This document shows, piece after piece, positions 1 to 5,294 of a stretch of DNA of 24,785 bases. A model generated the notes under the pieces. The model was given only the letters and a program-made list of their open reading frames with translations. It was not told the origin of the DNA and searched no databases. The first letter of the stretch is position 1, and the number at the start of each line of letters is the position of its first letter. The translations under genes and the position numbers were made by a program. This stretch comes from a virus: IMG/VR virus record IMGVR_UViG_3300025872_002634, positions 1-24,785 of that record. The stretch is one strand, 5' to 3'.

Positions 1-83
1 GCAGCCGATTGAGTCAAGCGCCGCGCAGCGTGTTGCAATCGACAATCGACAGTCCAGCGCGATAGACAAAAAACAATGGGCAT

Positions 84-115
84 AAAAAAACCCACGACCC
101 CGAAGGGTCGTGGGT
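84..115 (-). terminator. Rho-independent terminator with UUCG loop
   Basis: On the minus strand a perfect 11-bp stem (arms at 115-105 and 100-90) closes a TTCG tetraloop and runs directly into seven T residues (90-84). It lies 30 nt past the stop of the 145-612 gene and points the same way. Stem, UUCG loop and T-run make it the most canonical intrinsic terminator in the window. Positions 1-83 beyond it hold only a short tandem AATCGAC repeat (37-50) and no gene. Confidence 0.93.
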
Positions 116-144
116 GTTTGTTGTGCGGACGGAATCGGACGGAA

Positions 145-612
145 TCAGCGTGCGCTCTTCGCTGCTACTCCGAGCGCGTTGCGAATCTGTCCCGCGCTCA
201 ATGCGGTCGGTTCGCCCATAAACACGCTGCAAGCGACGCGCGCGGAAAGGTTGCACCCGTTGACGGCGAAGGTTTCGCGGACGATGGACGACGGAGCATT
301 ACCCACGCTAATCGCAGTGAATGTGCCGATGATCGTGCGCATCGCCTGCGCAACGGGATCGCGGAACATGATCGGAAGGGAAGCGAGGCATTCATCCGAA
401 CCAAAGAGAATCGGATTCTTGCCGCCCCGTCCGTAGATTCCGCAGGTGCGGCAAATGTCGAACGCAGAGAGAAGGGCGGAACGATCCTGCGCGCAGTCGG
501 ATTCGGTCGCCGCTGCTGGCAGGTACTTCAGGATGCGGGACGGCTTGTTGTCACTCGCCATCTTGATCGGGTTACGGTTCGTAGACGCAGTGATGGACTC
601 AACAATGGACAT
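145..612 (-). CDS. Hypothetical protein, 155 aa, first gene after the noncoding hub
   Basis: I do not recognise this protein. I chose the ATG at 612 (MSIVES...) over a start ten codons upstream because a CGGAG Shine-Dalgarno-like motif lies about 8 nt before it, and because the upstream codons fall inside a hairpin. The protein has six or seven cysteines, including a CRTCG pair near residue 55, and a neutral Ala/Ser-rich C-terminal half with no membrane segment or signal peptide. It is preceded by about 1.1 kb of gene-free, repeat-rich DNA and followed by a strong terminator. By analogy with T7-like genomes this is where early genes begin, so it may be an early host-interaction protein, but nothing in the residues shows that. 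Confidence 0.7.
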   Translation of the reverse strand: MSIVESITASTNRNPIKMASDNKPSRILKYLPAAATESDCAQDRSALLSAFDICRTCGIYGRGGKNPILFGSDECLASLPIMFRDPVAQAMRTIIGTFTAISVGNAPSSIVRETFAVNGCNLSARVACSVFMGEPTALSAGQIRNALGVAAKSAR

Positions 613-624
613 AAGAAACACTCC

Positions 625-730
625 GCAGGGATGCCCCTGCACTAACTGTCAACGGGTAAGCCGTACCCGTACGGTTGCCGTTCACAACGAACGGCAGGAA
701 AGCCGTTGCCCCGCTTTCGCGGGGCAACGG
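625..730 (-). other. Four tandem perfect hairpins upstream of the 155-aa gene
   Basis: Four non-overlapping perfect inverted repeats follow one another: 703-714/719-730 (12 bp, loop GAAA on the minus strand), 676-683/689-696 (8 bp, 5-nt loop), 652-658/664-670 (7 bp, 5-nt loop) and 625-630/635-640 (6 bp, 4-nt loop). Read on the minus strand, the stems shorten toward the start codon at 612, and the last ends 12 nt before it. The arms share related GCCGT/AACGG words, and CAACGGGTA occurs at both 650-658 and 725-733. None is followed by a real T-run, so they are more likely leader structure, RNA-processing sites or protein-binding sites than terminators. Confidence 0.7.
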
Positions 731-840
731 GTAGTTGGTTGGTAAGACGCGCCATAACTGGTCGCGCCCGTTCGGTCGCATCGAGCGGTATTCGGTTTAT
801 CGTCCCTGTTTACTCTGCTTTCGTTCGCTAGGGCTTATCG

Positions 841-872
841 GTCGGTACGGACGCTTTCGGGTCGGTACGGAC
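841..872. repeat. 12-bp direct repeat, 20-bp period
   Basis: GTCGGTACGGAC occurs exactly at 841-852 and again at 861-872. The 20-bp spacing places both copies on roughly the same helix face. Related GGTACGG words recur at 1411-1423. A bound dimeric protein is possible, but nothing identifies one. Confidence 0.75.
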
Positions 873-1005
873 ATCGCTTGCATCGTGCCATTGTCGCCAC
901 GCACCCCCGCTCACCGACAGTGGCAAGCCGTTGGTAGATTCGCTTTGAATCCGCAACGGATACGGTTTGGTATGGATGCCCCGTTTATTCCAACGGGTAA
1001 AGGCG

Positions 1006-1043
1006 ACTCCGCGCACAATGCGTCAAGTGACGCTAGGCGGAGT
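1006..1043. other. Compound hairpin
   Basis: A 7-bp outer stem (ACTCCGC at 1006-1012, GCGGAGT at 1037-1043) encloses a 5-bp inner hairpin (GCGTC at 1020-1024, GACGC at 1029-1033). There is no T-run on either side, so it is not a terminator. It could be a cruciform or RNA structure in the noncoding region. Confidence 0.5.
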
Positions 1044-1068
1044 TATCGGACGCTTCGCCCCGTATCTA

Positions 1069-1091
1069 CCCTGCGCCTCATCAGCGCAGGG
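1069..1091. other. 8-bp GC-rich hairpin
   Basis: CCCTGCGC at 1069-1076 pairs perfectly with GCGCAGGG at 1084-1091 around a 7-nt loop. It lies 25 nt from the compound hairpin at 1006-1043 and has no T-run on either strand. Confidence 0.55.
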
Positions 1092-1216
1092 GACTTGCAG
1101 GCGGCTTGCTTGTCAAAGACGGAGCGGACGAACCGTTCCATCGGCAAGGGTAATCGAAATGCAACAGCGTGCGGGCGCACTTTCCCGAAATTTCCTCAAA
1201 TAGTTGTTATCGGTCG

Positions 1217-1240
1217 CAAGTATCTTACTTGTCCACAAGT
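1217..1240. repeat. Overlapping, mutually exclusive short palindromes
   Basis: CAAGTA (1217-1222) pairs with TACTTG (1226-1231) around TCT, while ACTTGT (1227-1232) pairs with ACAAGT (1235-1240) around CC. The central arm is shared, so only one hairpin can form at a time. The second overlaps the near-consensus DnaA box. Confidence 0.5.
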
Positions 1241-1248
1241 TATCCACA
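1229..1248. promoter_or_regulatory. Tandem DnaA-box-like sites
   Basis: TTATCCACA at 1240-1248 is an exact match to the bacterial DnaA-box consensus. TTGTCCACA at 1229-1237 differs by one base. The two sit 11 bp apart in the same orientation; read on the minus strand they form a tandem TGTGGAYAAST. The first copy also lies inside a 6-bp palindrome (ACTTGT at 1227-1232, ACAAGT at 1235-1240). DnaA binding is inferred from the consensus only. Confidence 0.55.
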
Positions 1249-1274
1249 ATGCGCCCCTCTTCTACAGGAGTCGC

Positions 1275-1344
1275 AAACCACCTAACATAATGCGAACGAG
1301 CACCTAACACGACTAGAACAAACACCCAACAAACCACCTAACAT
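1275..1344. repeat. Iteron-like array of CACCTAACA (TGTTAGGTG on the minus strand)
   Basis: CACCTAACA occurs exactly at 1279-1287, 1301-1309 and 1335-1343, with a one-mismatch copy CACCCAACA at 1323-1331. The first three units start exactly 22 bp apart (1279, 1301, 1323) and the last follows after 12 bp. The outer copies extend to an exact 14-bp repeat, AAACCACCTAACAT, at 1275-1288 and 1331-1344. The tract is strongly A/C-biased on the plus strand and lies 26 bp from the DnaA box. This resembles iterons or an operator array. No initiator gene is visible in the window. Confidence 0.7.
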
Positions 1345-1373
1345 TCAATCTGAATCGTGAAAGTGGAAATTAA

Positions 1374-1455
1374 CTAGGATCGTCCATGCGCCCTTCGGAC
1401 GGTTGGCAAGGGTACGGGTACGGTCTCGGTTCGGACGCCTCTGGCGCGATCCTAG
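1374..1455. repeat. Spaced 9-bp inverted repeat CTAGGATCG/CGATCCTAG
   Basis: CTAGGATCG at 1374-1382 is the exact reverse complement of CGATCCTAG at 1447-1455, 64 bp apart. The longer word GCGATCCTAGG at 1446-1456 recurs exactly at 4797-4807 in the gap before the large terminase gene. The core also occurs once inside a coding region (8768-8776), so chance is possible. Confidence 0.4.
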
Positions 1456-1483
1456 GCTCCCTAGCGTGAAAGGTTATCTGGAC

Positions 1484-1512
1484 GCTATATCGTCAACATC
1501 CGCTGAATTCAA
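1484..1512 (-). promoter_or_regulatory. Candidate sigma70-type promoter, leftward
   Basis: On the minus strand TTGAAT (1512-1507) is followed after exactly 17 nt by TATAGC (1489-1484). Each hexamer matches four of six consensus positions. It points into the gene-free region and toward the 155-aa gene, as expected for a host-polymerase early promoter. Match quality is only moderate. Confidence 0.35.
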
Positions 1513-1668
1513 GTGAACATTCAACTGGTTGACAATTGCAAAAACGGTCGCGGTCGCTCCGCACTCATGCGCGGCTCGATCACGACTCGTTTCCCTTGGA
1601 TCTCGTCACGATTGGGGTTCGACAGGGGGCACAGGGGGGAAACGGCAGCAATCAAAGCTCCATACCCC

Positions 1669-1682
1669 CGCTCTAAAGAGCG
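1669..1682 (-). other. Short hairpin after the cohesin-like gene
   Basis: CGCTCT (1669-1674) and AGAGCG (1677-1682) form a palindrome 15 nt beyond the stop codon at 1698. The flanks are runs of G rather than T, so it is a weak terminator candidate or an RNA 3'-end stabiliser. Confidence 0.35.
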
Positions 1683-1697
1683 ACCCCCAGTCGATTT

Positions 1698-2924
1698 TCA
1701 ACCCAATGATCCGGTAATGGTTGCGTCAGATGTGACCCCGTGGACATATGAGCCAGGGATGCTGCTTCCAACGACTCCGGAATCGGAAAGAACGGTCTGT
1801 CCGGATAGGATGGGGTTTTCTCGGTTGACGATGCTGACCGAGGTTGAATCAAAGTCGGACACCACCCTGAACATCAGATTGGCGATTACTGTCTTTTCCT
1901 TGATAATGGTATAGACCCCCGGAACAGAGAACCAATTATGCCAGCCTGTTCCATCCTTTGGAATGGCGGATTCATTGACCTTTCCAGGACCGGGACGAGA
2001 CAGTCCGTTCTCCGATCCGGCAAGACGAGTTGTCTGATCCACGCCAATGAACTCCAGGTGCGCTGGATTCCAGGAGAAATTGGTCGATACAGAGTGGATG
2101 ATCTGCGGCTTTGTCTCAGGAGTGACTGAGATCTCGACTGGAACTACGTCTCCAGGCCTGAATGCCGAGACTGGAGCCGAAAGAACGTGCGATACCTTGT
2201 ACGAAGCCGGAGCTCCGAACATAATGTCCTCGCCTTCGGACCTGATTTCTGAAAGTACATTGGTGCCGGGGATGGGGCTTCCGTCAATGCTGGATGACTG
2301 AACCAGCCTGATGAACGATCGCTGTGCACCGGGTTCAGGAAGATAATAGTCATCCTTCACCTTGAAGCCAATTCGACCGATGATCCTATATCCGCCTTGC
2401 CACATGTATCCGTTGAAATTCCATTGATATGGAGATGGCTTCTGCGGTGGAACCCTGAGCTGGGGTTCATCAAGGACCTCGGAATGGAAATGGGCTATTC
2501 CATCCCCGGTGGAAGCAATCCACGTCTTTTTGATGTTCATGACGCTGGTGTCGATGGACATGTGCGCCTGGCTTGCCGGAAGCAGCTCAAGTCGTTCATG
2601 GTCGTATTGGACGATGGCGTCGATCCCACGGAAGATGCTCCACTTGTACACGTTCATGGGAGTACCGTTCCAGATTGTCTGAACAACAGGCATCGGGATA
2701 GGCATGGCCATTATGCTGGCGTAGATGATATCGCCACGGCAAGCAATGGACCCGTTCTTGATCCCGCCGTTCCATGACTTGTTGGCCCATCCGCTTTCAA
2801 GGAACATCCTGTATTTGAACGATGGATCTATGATGTATGGTGTCAATACCCGCGCCGGAGGAACAGGAACAAGGCTTATCGTTCCATCTGGATTGACTGT
2901 CTTTACTGGAGGAATGCTGGACAT
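1698..2924 (-). CDS. Virion-associated protein with cohesin-like C-terminal domain (putative)
   Basis: This 408-aa protein has no T7 counterpart known to me. Residues about 1-245 are unrecognised, rich in aromatic residues and beta-type sequence (for example WQGGYRIIGRIGFKV near 175). Residues about 249-406 follow the cohesin-fold pattern: an opening FRPGDVVPVEISV strand (255-267), then FSWNPAHLEFIGVD (283-296), which matches the cohesin Y-x-P-x-x-L-x-x-x-G-V signature, then KTVIANLMFRV (344-354) and a closing ATITG strand. There is no signal peptide. The ATG at 2924 has only a weak AGGA 11 nt upstream, within an AT-rich 10-bp repeat. Its place after terminase in the late block suggests a structural, decoration or adhesion role, by inference. 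The cohesin-like assignment is by eye. Confidence 0.75.
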   Translation of the reverse strand: MSSIPPVKTVNPDGTISLVPVPPARVLTPYIIDPSFKYRMFLESGWANKSWNGGIKNGSIACRGDIIYASIMAMPIPMPVVQTIWNGTPMNVYKWSIFRGIDAIVQYDHERLELLPASQAHMSIDTSVMNIKKTWIASTGDGIAHFHSEVLDEPQLRVPPQKPSPYQWNFNGYMWQGGYRIIGRIGFKVKDDYYLPEPGAQRSFIRLVQSSSIDGSPIPGTNVLSEIRSEGEDIMFGAPASYKVSHVLSAPVSAFRPGDVVPVEISVTPETKPQIIHSVSTNFSWNPAHLEFIGVDQTTRLAGSENGLSRPGPGKVNESAIPKDGTGWHNWFSVPGVYTIIKEKTVIANLMFRVVSDFDSTSVSIVNRENPILSGQTVLSDSGVVGSSIPGSYVHGVTSDATITGSLG

Positions 2925-2927
2925 ATT

Positions 2928-2946
2928 CTATTGTATCCTATTGTAT
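2928..2946. repeat. Tandem 9-bp repeat in the leader of the cohesin-like gene
   Basis: CTATTGTAT occurs at 2928-2936 and 2938-2946 (10-bp period), occupying the space just upstream of the start codon at 2924. It contains the only Shine-Dalgarno-like AGGA. The DNA here is far more AT-rich than its surroundings. Confidence 0.6.
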
Positions 2947-2958
2947 AATCTATAGTTC

Positions 2959-2975
2959 GGGGGACTGCGTCCCCC
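2959..2975 (-). terminator. Terminator-like hairpin after the large terminase gene
   Basis: GGGGGAC (2959-2965) pairs perfectly with GTCCCCC (2969-2975) around a 3-nt loop, 18 nt past the terminase stop codon. On the minus strand it is followed by GAACTATAG rather than a T-run. It may stop transcription weakly or mark an mRNA processing site. Confidence 0.45.
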
Positions 2976-2993
2976 TCACTATGGGTCGGGTAA

Positions 2994-4712
2994 TTAGGTC
3001 CTGCTGATTCTGCGACCGCCCCATCGTGTGTTTTTCTGGGTATTCTTGGACCATTCCTTTGCCGCAGCCTGGTTGAACAATCCTCCGGACAATGGCATCA
3101 CGTATCGCGATTCCTTTGGATTGTTCCACTCCTTCAGGAACTCCTTTGCAACCTTCTCGATCTGCATCTTCTCCAGGTCATCCACCCTCTTGACGCTGTC
3201 CATGGACATCTGTTCCTTGAACCACGCCACTGCTCCAGCCAAGGCCTCGATCTGGTCGTCGTGCCTTAGGGAGTCCTTGTCTCGGGTGATGCGGGTCATC
3301 TGGTTGACCAGGACGGTGTTGGCCGCCACCTTGGGCGACACGCACAGCCTGTGCTGGGCCATTACCGGCTCCAGGGTGTCGATGATCCTCAGCTCCTTCT
3401 GACCCTTTGACCTCTTGTCCTCGATGCCTACCTGTCCAGCGATCCTCTGCAGGTGCGGGTGCAGCAACTTGGCGTACATTCCGTCTCCCCAGTTGCTTTC
3501 CACGATTACCTGGCTGACGCCGTACTGGCTGCATAGGGTGGCTAGCTTGATCAGCGTCTCGTCGCTATGGCCTCCTGGAAGGCCGTCGCACTCCGGGACA
3601 TGGATCATGCCGTTCAGGATCCTGGCGATGCAGTATCCTGTCTGGTCCTCTCCCCGTCCCGCGGGATCGATGTACATGACGGTCTGCTCGAACTCTGACC
3701 ACCGCTGGTCCATGTGCACGGGGCCGTGCCACCTGTCACCGGCAAGTCCTGCGCACTCGATGTTCCTTGGATACGTCGTGCCCCAGATCAGGTTCATCGG
3801 GGCCATGTTGCTCGCCATGTCCCACACAATCAGGTTGCTGCACCTCAGGGGATACCTGTCGGCATCGCTGAGGGTGGTGTCCAACAGCATCTGTAGGGCA
3901 AACATGGACGGGCCCATGATGGCCTCTCGCTCTACCAGCAGATCGTCTGGGTAGTAGCTGGGATAGGTGGGGTCTCCCACCTCGGCCTTTCCATCCTTAA
4001 GATTGTCCACGATCCACGGGGCGATGTTGACCATGCGCCGCTCGTCGCTTGGATCAGGATACCGTGCCGGCCATCGTCTGCAGCTGTAGTGCTGGGCAAG
4101 GCGGTTGTACACGGAATCCTCGGTCTGCGGCGTACCCAGGTAGATGATGTCTCCGCCTGGGTTGAGGATGTTTTCAAATTCCCTGAGCCTTTGGATCAGG
4201 TTGTCCCGGGCCTCGACCGTACGGCTGTTGTCCGGAATCTCCACGTCATCGTTAATGATGACGTCGACGTGGGTTCCCGTGATCATGCTCTTGATGCCGT
4301 AGGCCGCCACGCTTGGGTTCTTGGACGGAGTGGTGCGGCAGCCGACGTCAAACCGGTCGGCGCCGTCACGGTCCCACTCCCCCGGTCGCAGGTGGTGCAG
4401 CTCGTCCATGCCATCGATTAGACGCCTTACAAGCAGGATGAACTCGCGGGCACGGGTCTGCACAGCCGACACGCACAGGATCGTGGTGTCAGGGTTGCGG
4501 TACAGGCGCCATGCCGTGTAGGTGGCAGTCAGGTATGACTTGCCGAAGCCGCGCATTGCCTGGATCATCCTTCGGCTGGGTCCCGACTGCAGGTACTCGC
4601 AGACATCGTACTGAATGTCGGACGGGGCCGGCAGGCCTAGTACCTGCCATGCCCTGAAGGCGAAGTTTCTGAAGTCGGCCTTCAGCATGTCTGTGTATTC
4701 GTTATCGGACAT
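2994..4712 (-). CDS. terL: Terminase large subunit (T7 gp19-like DNA packaging motor)
   Basis: The 572-aa product is the ATPase/nuclease that pumps and cuts concatemeric DNA into proheads, close to the 586 aa of T7 gp19. Walker A is RGFGKSYL (R54-S59 core). Walker B is DVIINDDVE (150-158), with E158 the likely catalytic acid. The coupling motif is IIYLGTPQTEDS (189-200). The RNase H-like nuclease shows D349 in YIDPAGRGEDQT, E405 in VIVESNWGDG, and D485/D486 in RHDDQIEAL. It starts at ATG 4712 with a modest AGGG upstream. The gene follows the small subunit after an unusually long 137-bp gap that holds RNA structure. A T7-type enzyme implies concatemer packaging with terminal repeats (family knowledge). 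Confidence 0.97.
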   Translation of the reverse strand: MSDNEYTDMLKADFRNFAFRAWQVLGLPAPSDIQYDVCEYLQSGPSRRMIQAMRGFGKSYLTATYTAWRLYRNPDTTILCVSAVQTRAREFILLVRRLIDGMDELHHLRPGEWDRDGADRFDVGCRTTPSKNPSVAAYGIKSMITGTHVDVIINDDVEIPDNSRTVEARDNLIQRLREFENILNPGGDIIYLGTPQTEDSVYNRLAQHYSCRRWPARYPDPSDERRMVNIAPWIVDNLKDGKAEVGDPTYPSYYPDDLLVEREAIMGPSMFALQMLLDTTLSDADRYPLRCSNLIVWDMASNMAPMNLIWGTTYPRNIECAGLAGDRWHGPVHMDQRWSEFEQTVMYIDPAGRGEDQTGYCIARILNGMIHVPECDGLPGGHSDETLIKLATLCSQYGVSQVIVESNWGDGMYAKLLHPHLQRIAGQVGIEDKRSKGQKELRIIDTLEPVMAQHRLCVSPKVAANTVLVNQMTRITRDKDSLRHDDQIEALAGAVAWFKEQMSMDSVKRVDDLEKMQIEKVAKEFLKEWNNPKESRYVMPLSGGLFNQAAAKEWSKNTQKNTRWGGRRISRT

Positions 4713-4729
4713 ATGGTACCCTGGGAATT

Positions 4730-4800
4730 TCGCATTAGAGACGTCGGAGCACCGACCCCTCCGGAGATACCCCTAAACCGTCAGAACGCCTGTAATGCGA
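4730..4800 (-). ncRNA. Structured RNA candidate upstream of the large terminase gene
   Basis: An 8-bp perfect inverted repeat (TCGCATTA at 4730-4737, TAATGCGA at 4793-4800) encloses 55 nt. Inside, two mutually exclusive hairpins are possible: GTCGG/CCGAC (4743-4747/4752-4756) or CGGAG/CTCCG (4745-4749/4759-4763). An overlapping pairing (CCCCTA at 4770-4775 with TAGGGG at 4804-4809) competes with the outer stem. On the minus strand this lies in the leader just before the terL start at 4712. It could be a translational control element or a small RNA. No known family is recognised. Confidence 0.4.
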
Positions 4801-4824
4801 TCCTAGGGGCCTTAGAAAGGATTC

Positions 4825-4842
4825 GGGGGTCTTTCGACCCCC
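4825..4842 (-). terminator. Terminator-like GAAA-loop hairpin after the small terminase gene
   Basis: GGGGGTC (4825-4831) pairs perfectly with GACCCCC (4836-4842). On the minus strand the loop is GAAA, a stable GNRA tetraloop. It begins 8 nt after the stop codon at 4850. The following sequence has only CTTTCT rather than a T-run. It resembles the 12-bp GAAA hairpin at 703-730 and may be a weak terminator or a processing/stability site. Confidence 0.45.
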
Positions 4843-4849
4843 TTATCCG

Positions 4850-5065
4850 TTAGGAGACCTTCTTGAAGGGAAGGATCTCGCGCATCTTCTCTAGCTTGCC
4901 ATTGGGAAGATCCAAGGCTTGGATTCCGTTGTCCTTGAGGAAACGGAGGGCAGCCTGAGCCCAGCCAGGTGATACCCGGTCTGGATCCTTCATGGCATCG
5001 ATGATGGCATCTGCGGTGAGGTGCCACATCTCGTTGGACTTGTCGTCCTTACTGTTGTTCGTCAT
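4850..5065 (-). CDS. terS: Terminase small subunit (T7 gp18-like)
   Basis: The 71-aa product (T7 gp18 is 89 aa) is the likely DNA-recognition partner of the large terminase. The core GWAQAALRFLKDNGIQAL (residues about 34-51) is the AxxFLKDN-type motif I associate with small terminase subunits of T7-like phages. The N-terminus is polar and the C-terminus basic. I chose ATG 5065 because GAGG lies about 8 nt upstream; a TTG six codons earlier has no Shine-Dalgarno. It overlaps the preceding membrane-protein gene by 17 nt, which suggests translational coupling. Synteny (fibre, small membrane protein, small terminase, large terminase) strongly supports the call. Confidence 0.82.
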   Translation of the reverse strand: MTNNSKDDKSNEMWHLTADAIIDAMKDPDRVSPGWAQAALRFLKDNGIQALDLPNGKLEKMREILPFKKVS

Positions 5066-5294
5066 GGACGCCTCGCTTTGCAAGGAGGATTGTCAATGCG
5101 TGCATGGAATTGCGGATGTCGTGAACATGCCGGTCGATACGCTCAAAGCGTTCGTCCGACAGTTCCTTAAGTGCCTGTAACTCTGCTTCCATGCGTACCA
5201 GCTTGGAGTTGGTCAGCCACATGGTGGACACCACCGATGTAACGACCGGAATACCAACCATGGTCATCAACTTGATGATGTCGTCTCCGTTCAT
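5049..5294 (-). CDS. Small membrane protein, putative holin or lysis accessory
   Basis: The product has 81 aa. One hydrophobic segment (about residues 8-27, MTMVGIPVVTSVVSTMWL) is followed by a charged heptad-like stretch (30-75) likely to be coiled coil. T7 places its holin gp17.5 in the same slot between fibre and small terminase. The sequence is not clearly homologous to gp17.5, and the single membrane helix plus coiled coil could also suit a short inner-membrane spanin. ATG 5294 is chosen because it makes a 4-bp ATGA overlap with the upstream gene and has GGAGG 10 nt upstream; a GTG six codons earlier lacks these. Confidence 0.72.
   Translation of the reverse strand: MNGDDIIKLMTMVGIPVVTSVVSTMWLTNSKLVRMEAELQALKELSDERFERIDRHVHDIRNSMHALTILLAKRGVHDEQQ

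Larger units (their letters stand above)
731..1697. other. Gene-free repeat-rich region (candidate genome-end, origin or early control region)
   Basis: I find no credible gene here. Open frames on either strand lack Shine-Dalgarno motifs, begin with TTG or GTG, and translate to Arg/Pro/Thr-rich or low-complexity sequence. The region holds DnaA-box-like sites (1229-1248), a spaced repeat array (1275-1344), a 12-bp direct repeat (841-852, 861-872), repeated 10-mers (GGCAAGGGTA at 1143 and 1405; TTATCGGTCG at 835 and 1207), a third CAACGGGTA (991-999) and several hairpins. It falls between the gene cluster following terminase and the first leftward gene, where a T7-like genome joins its right and left ends. 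Confidence 0.6.

Noticed and set aside
1069-1091. CTGATGAG on the minus strand resembling a hammerhead ribozyme core
   Set aside because: It sits in the loop of an 8-bp hairpin. The flanks cannot form hammerhead stem II followed by GAA, so the match is chance.
1112-1117. Perfect minus-strand -35 hexamer TTGACA
   Set aside because: The position 17 nt downstream reads TCCCCT, with no -10-like hexamer at an acceptable spacing.
735-1307. 190-codon plus-strand open frame in the gene-free region
   Set aside because: It starts at TTG with no Shine-Dalgarno, is rich in Arg/Pro/Thr, and crosses hairpins and the repeat array.
1113-1337. 74-codon minus-strand open frame over the repeat array
   Set aside because: It starts at GTG without a ribosome-binding site, and its N-terminus is just translated repeat units.
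613-1697. CRISPR-like array
   Set aside because: Repeat units are only 9-14 bp, few, and separated by 3-13 bp, with no spacer-sized unique segments.
2975-2985. CTCACTATGGG resembling a T7 promoter core on the plus strand
   Set aside because: It points away from all genes, lacks the upstream AATACGA part and has a one-base gap. No similar copies occur in other intergenic gaps.
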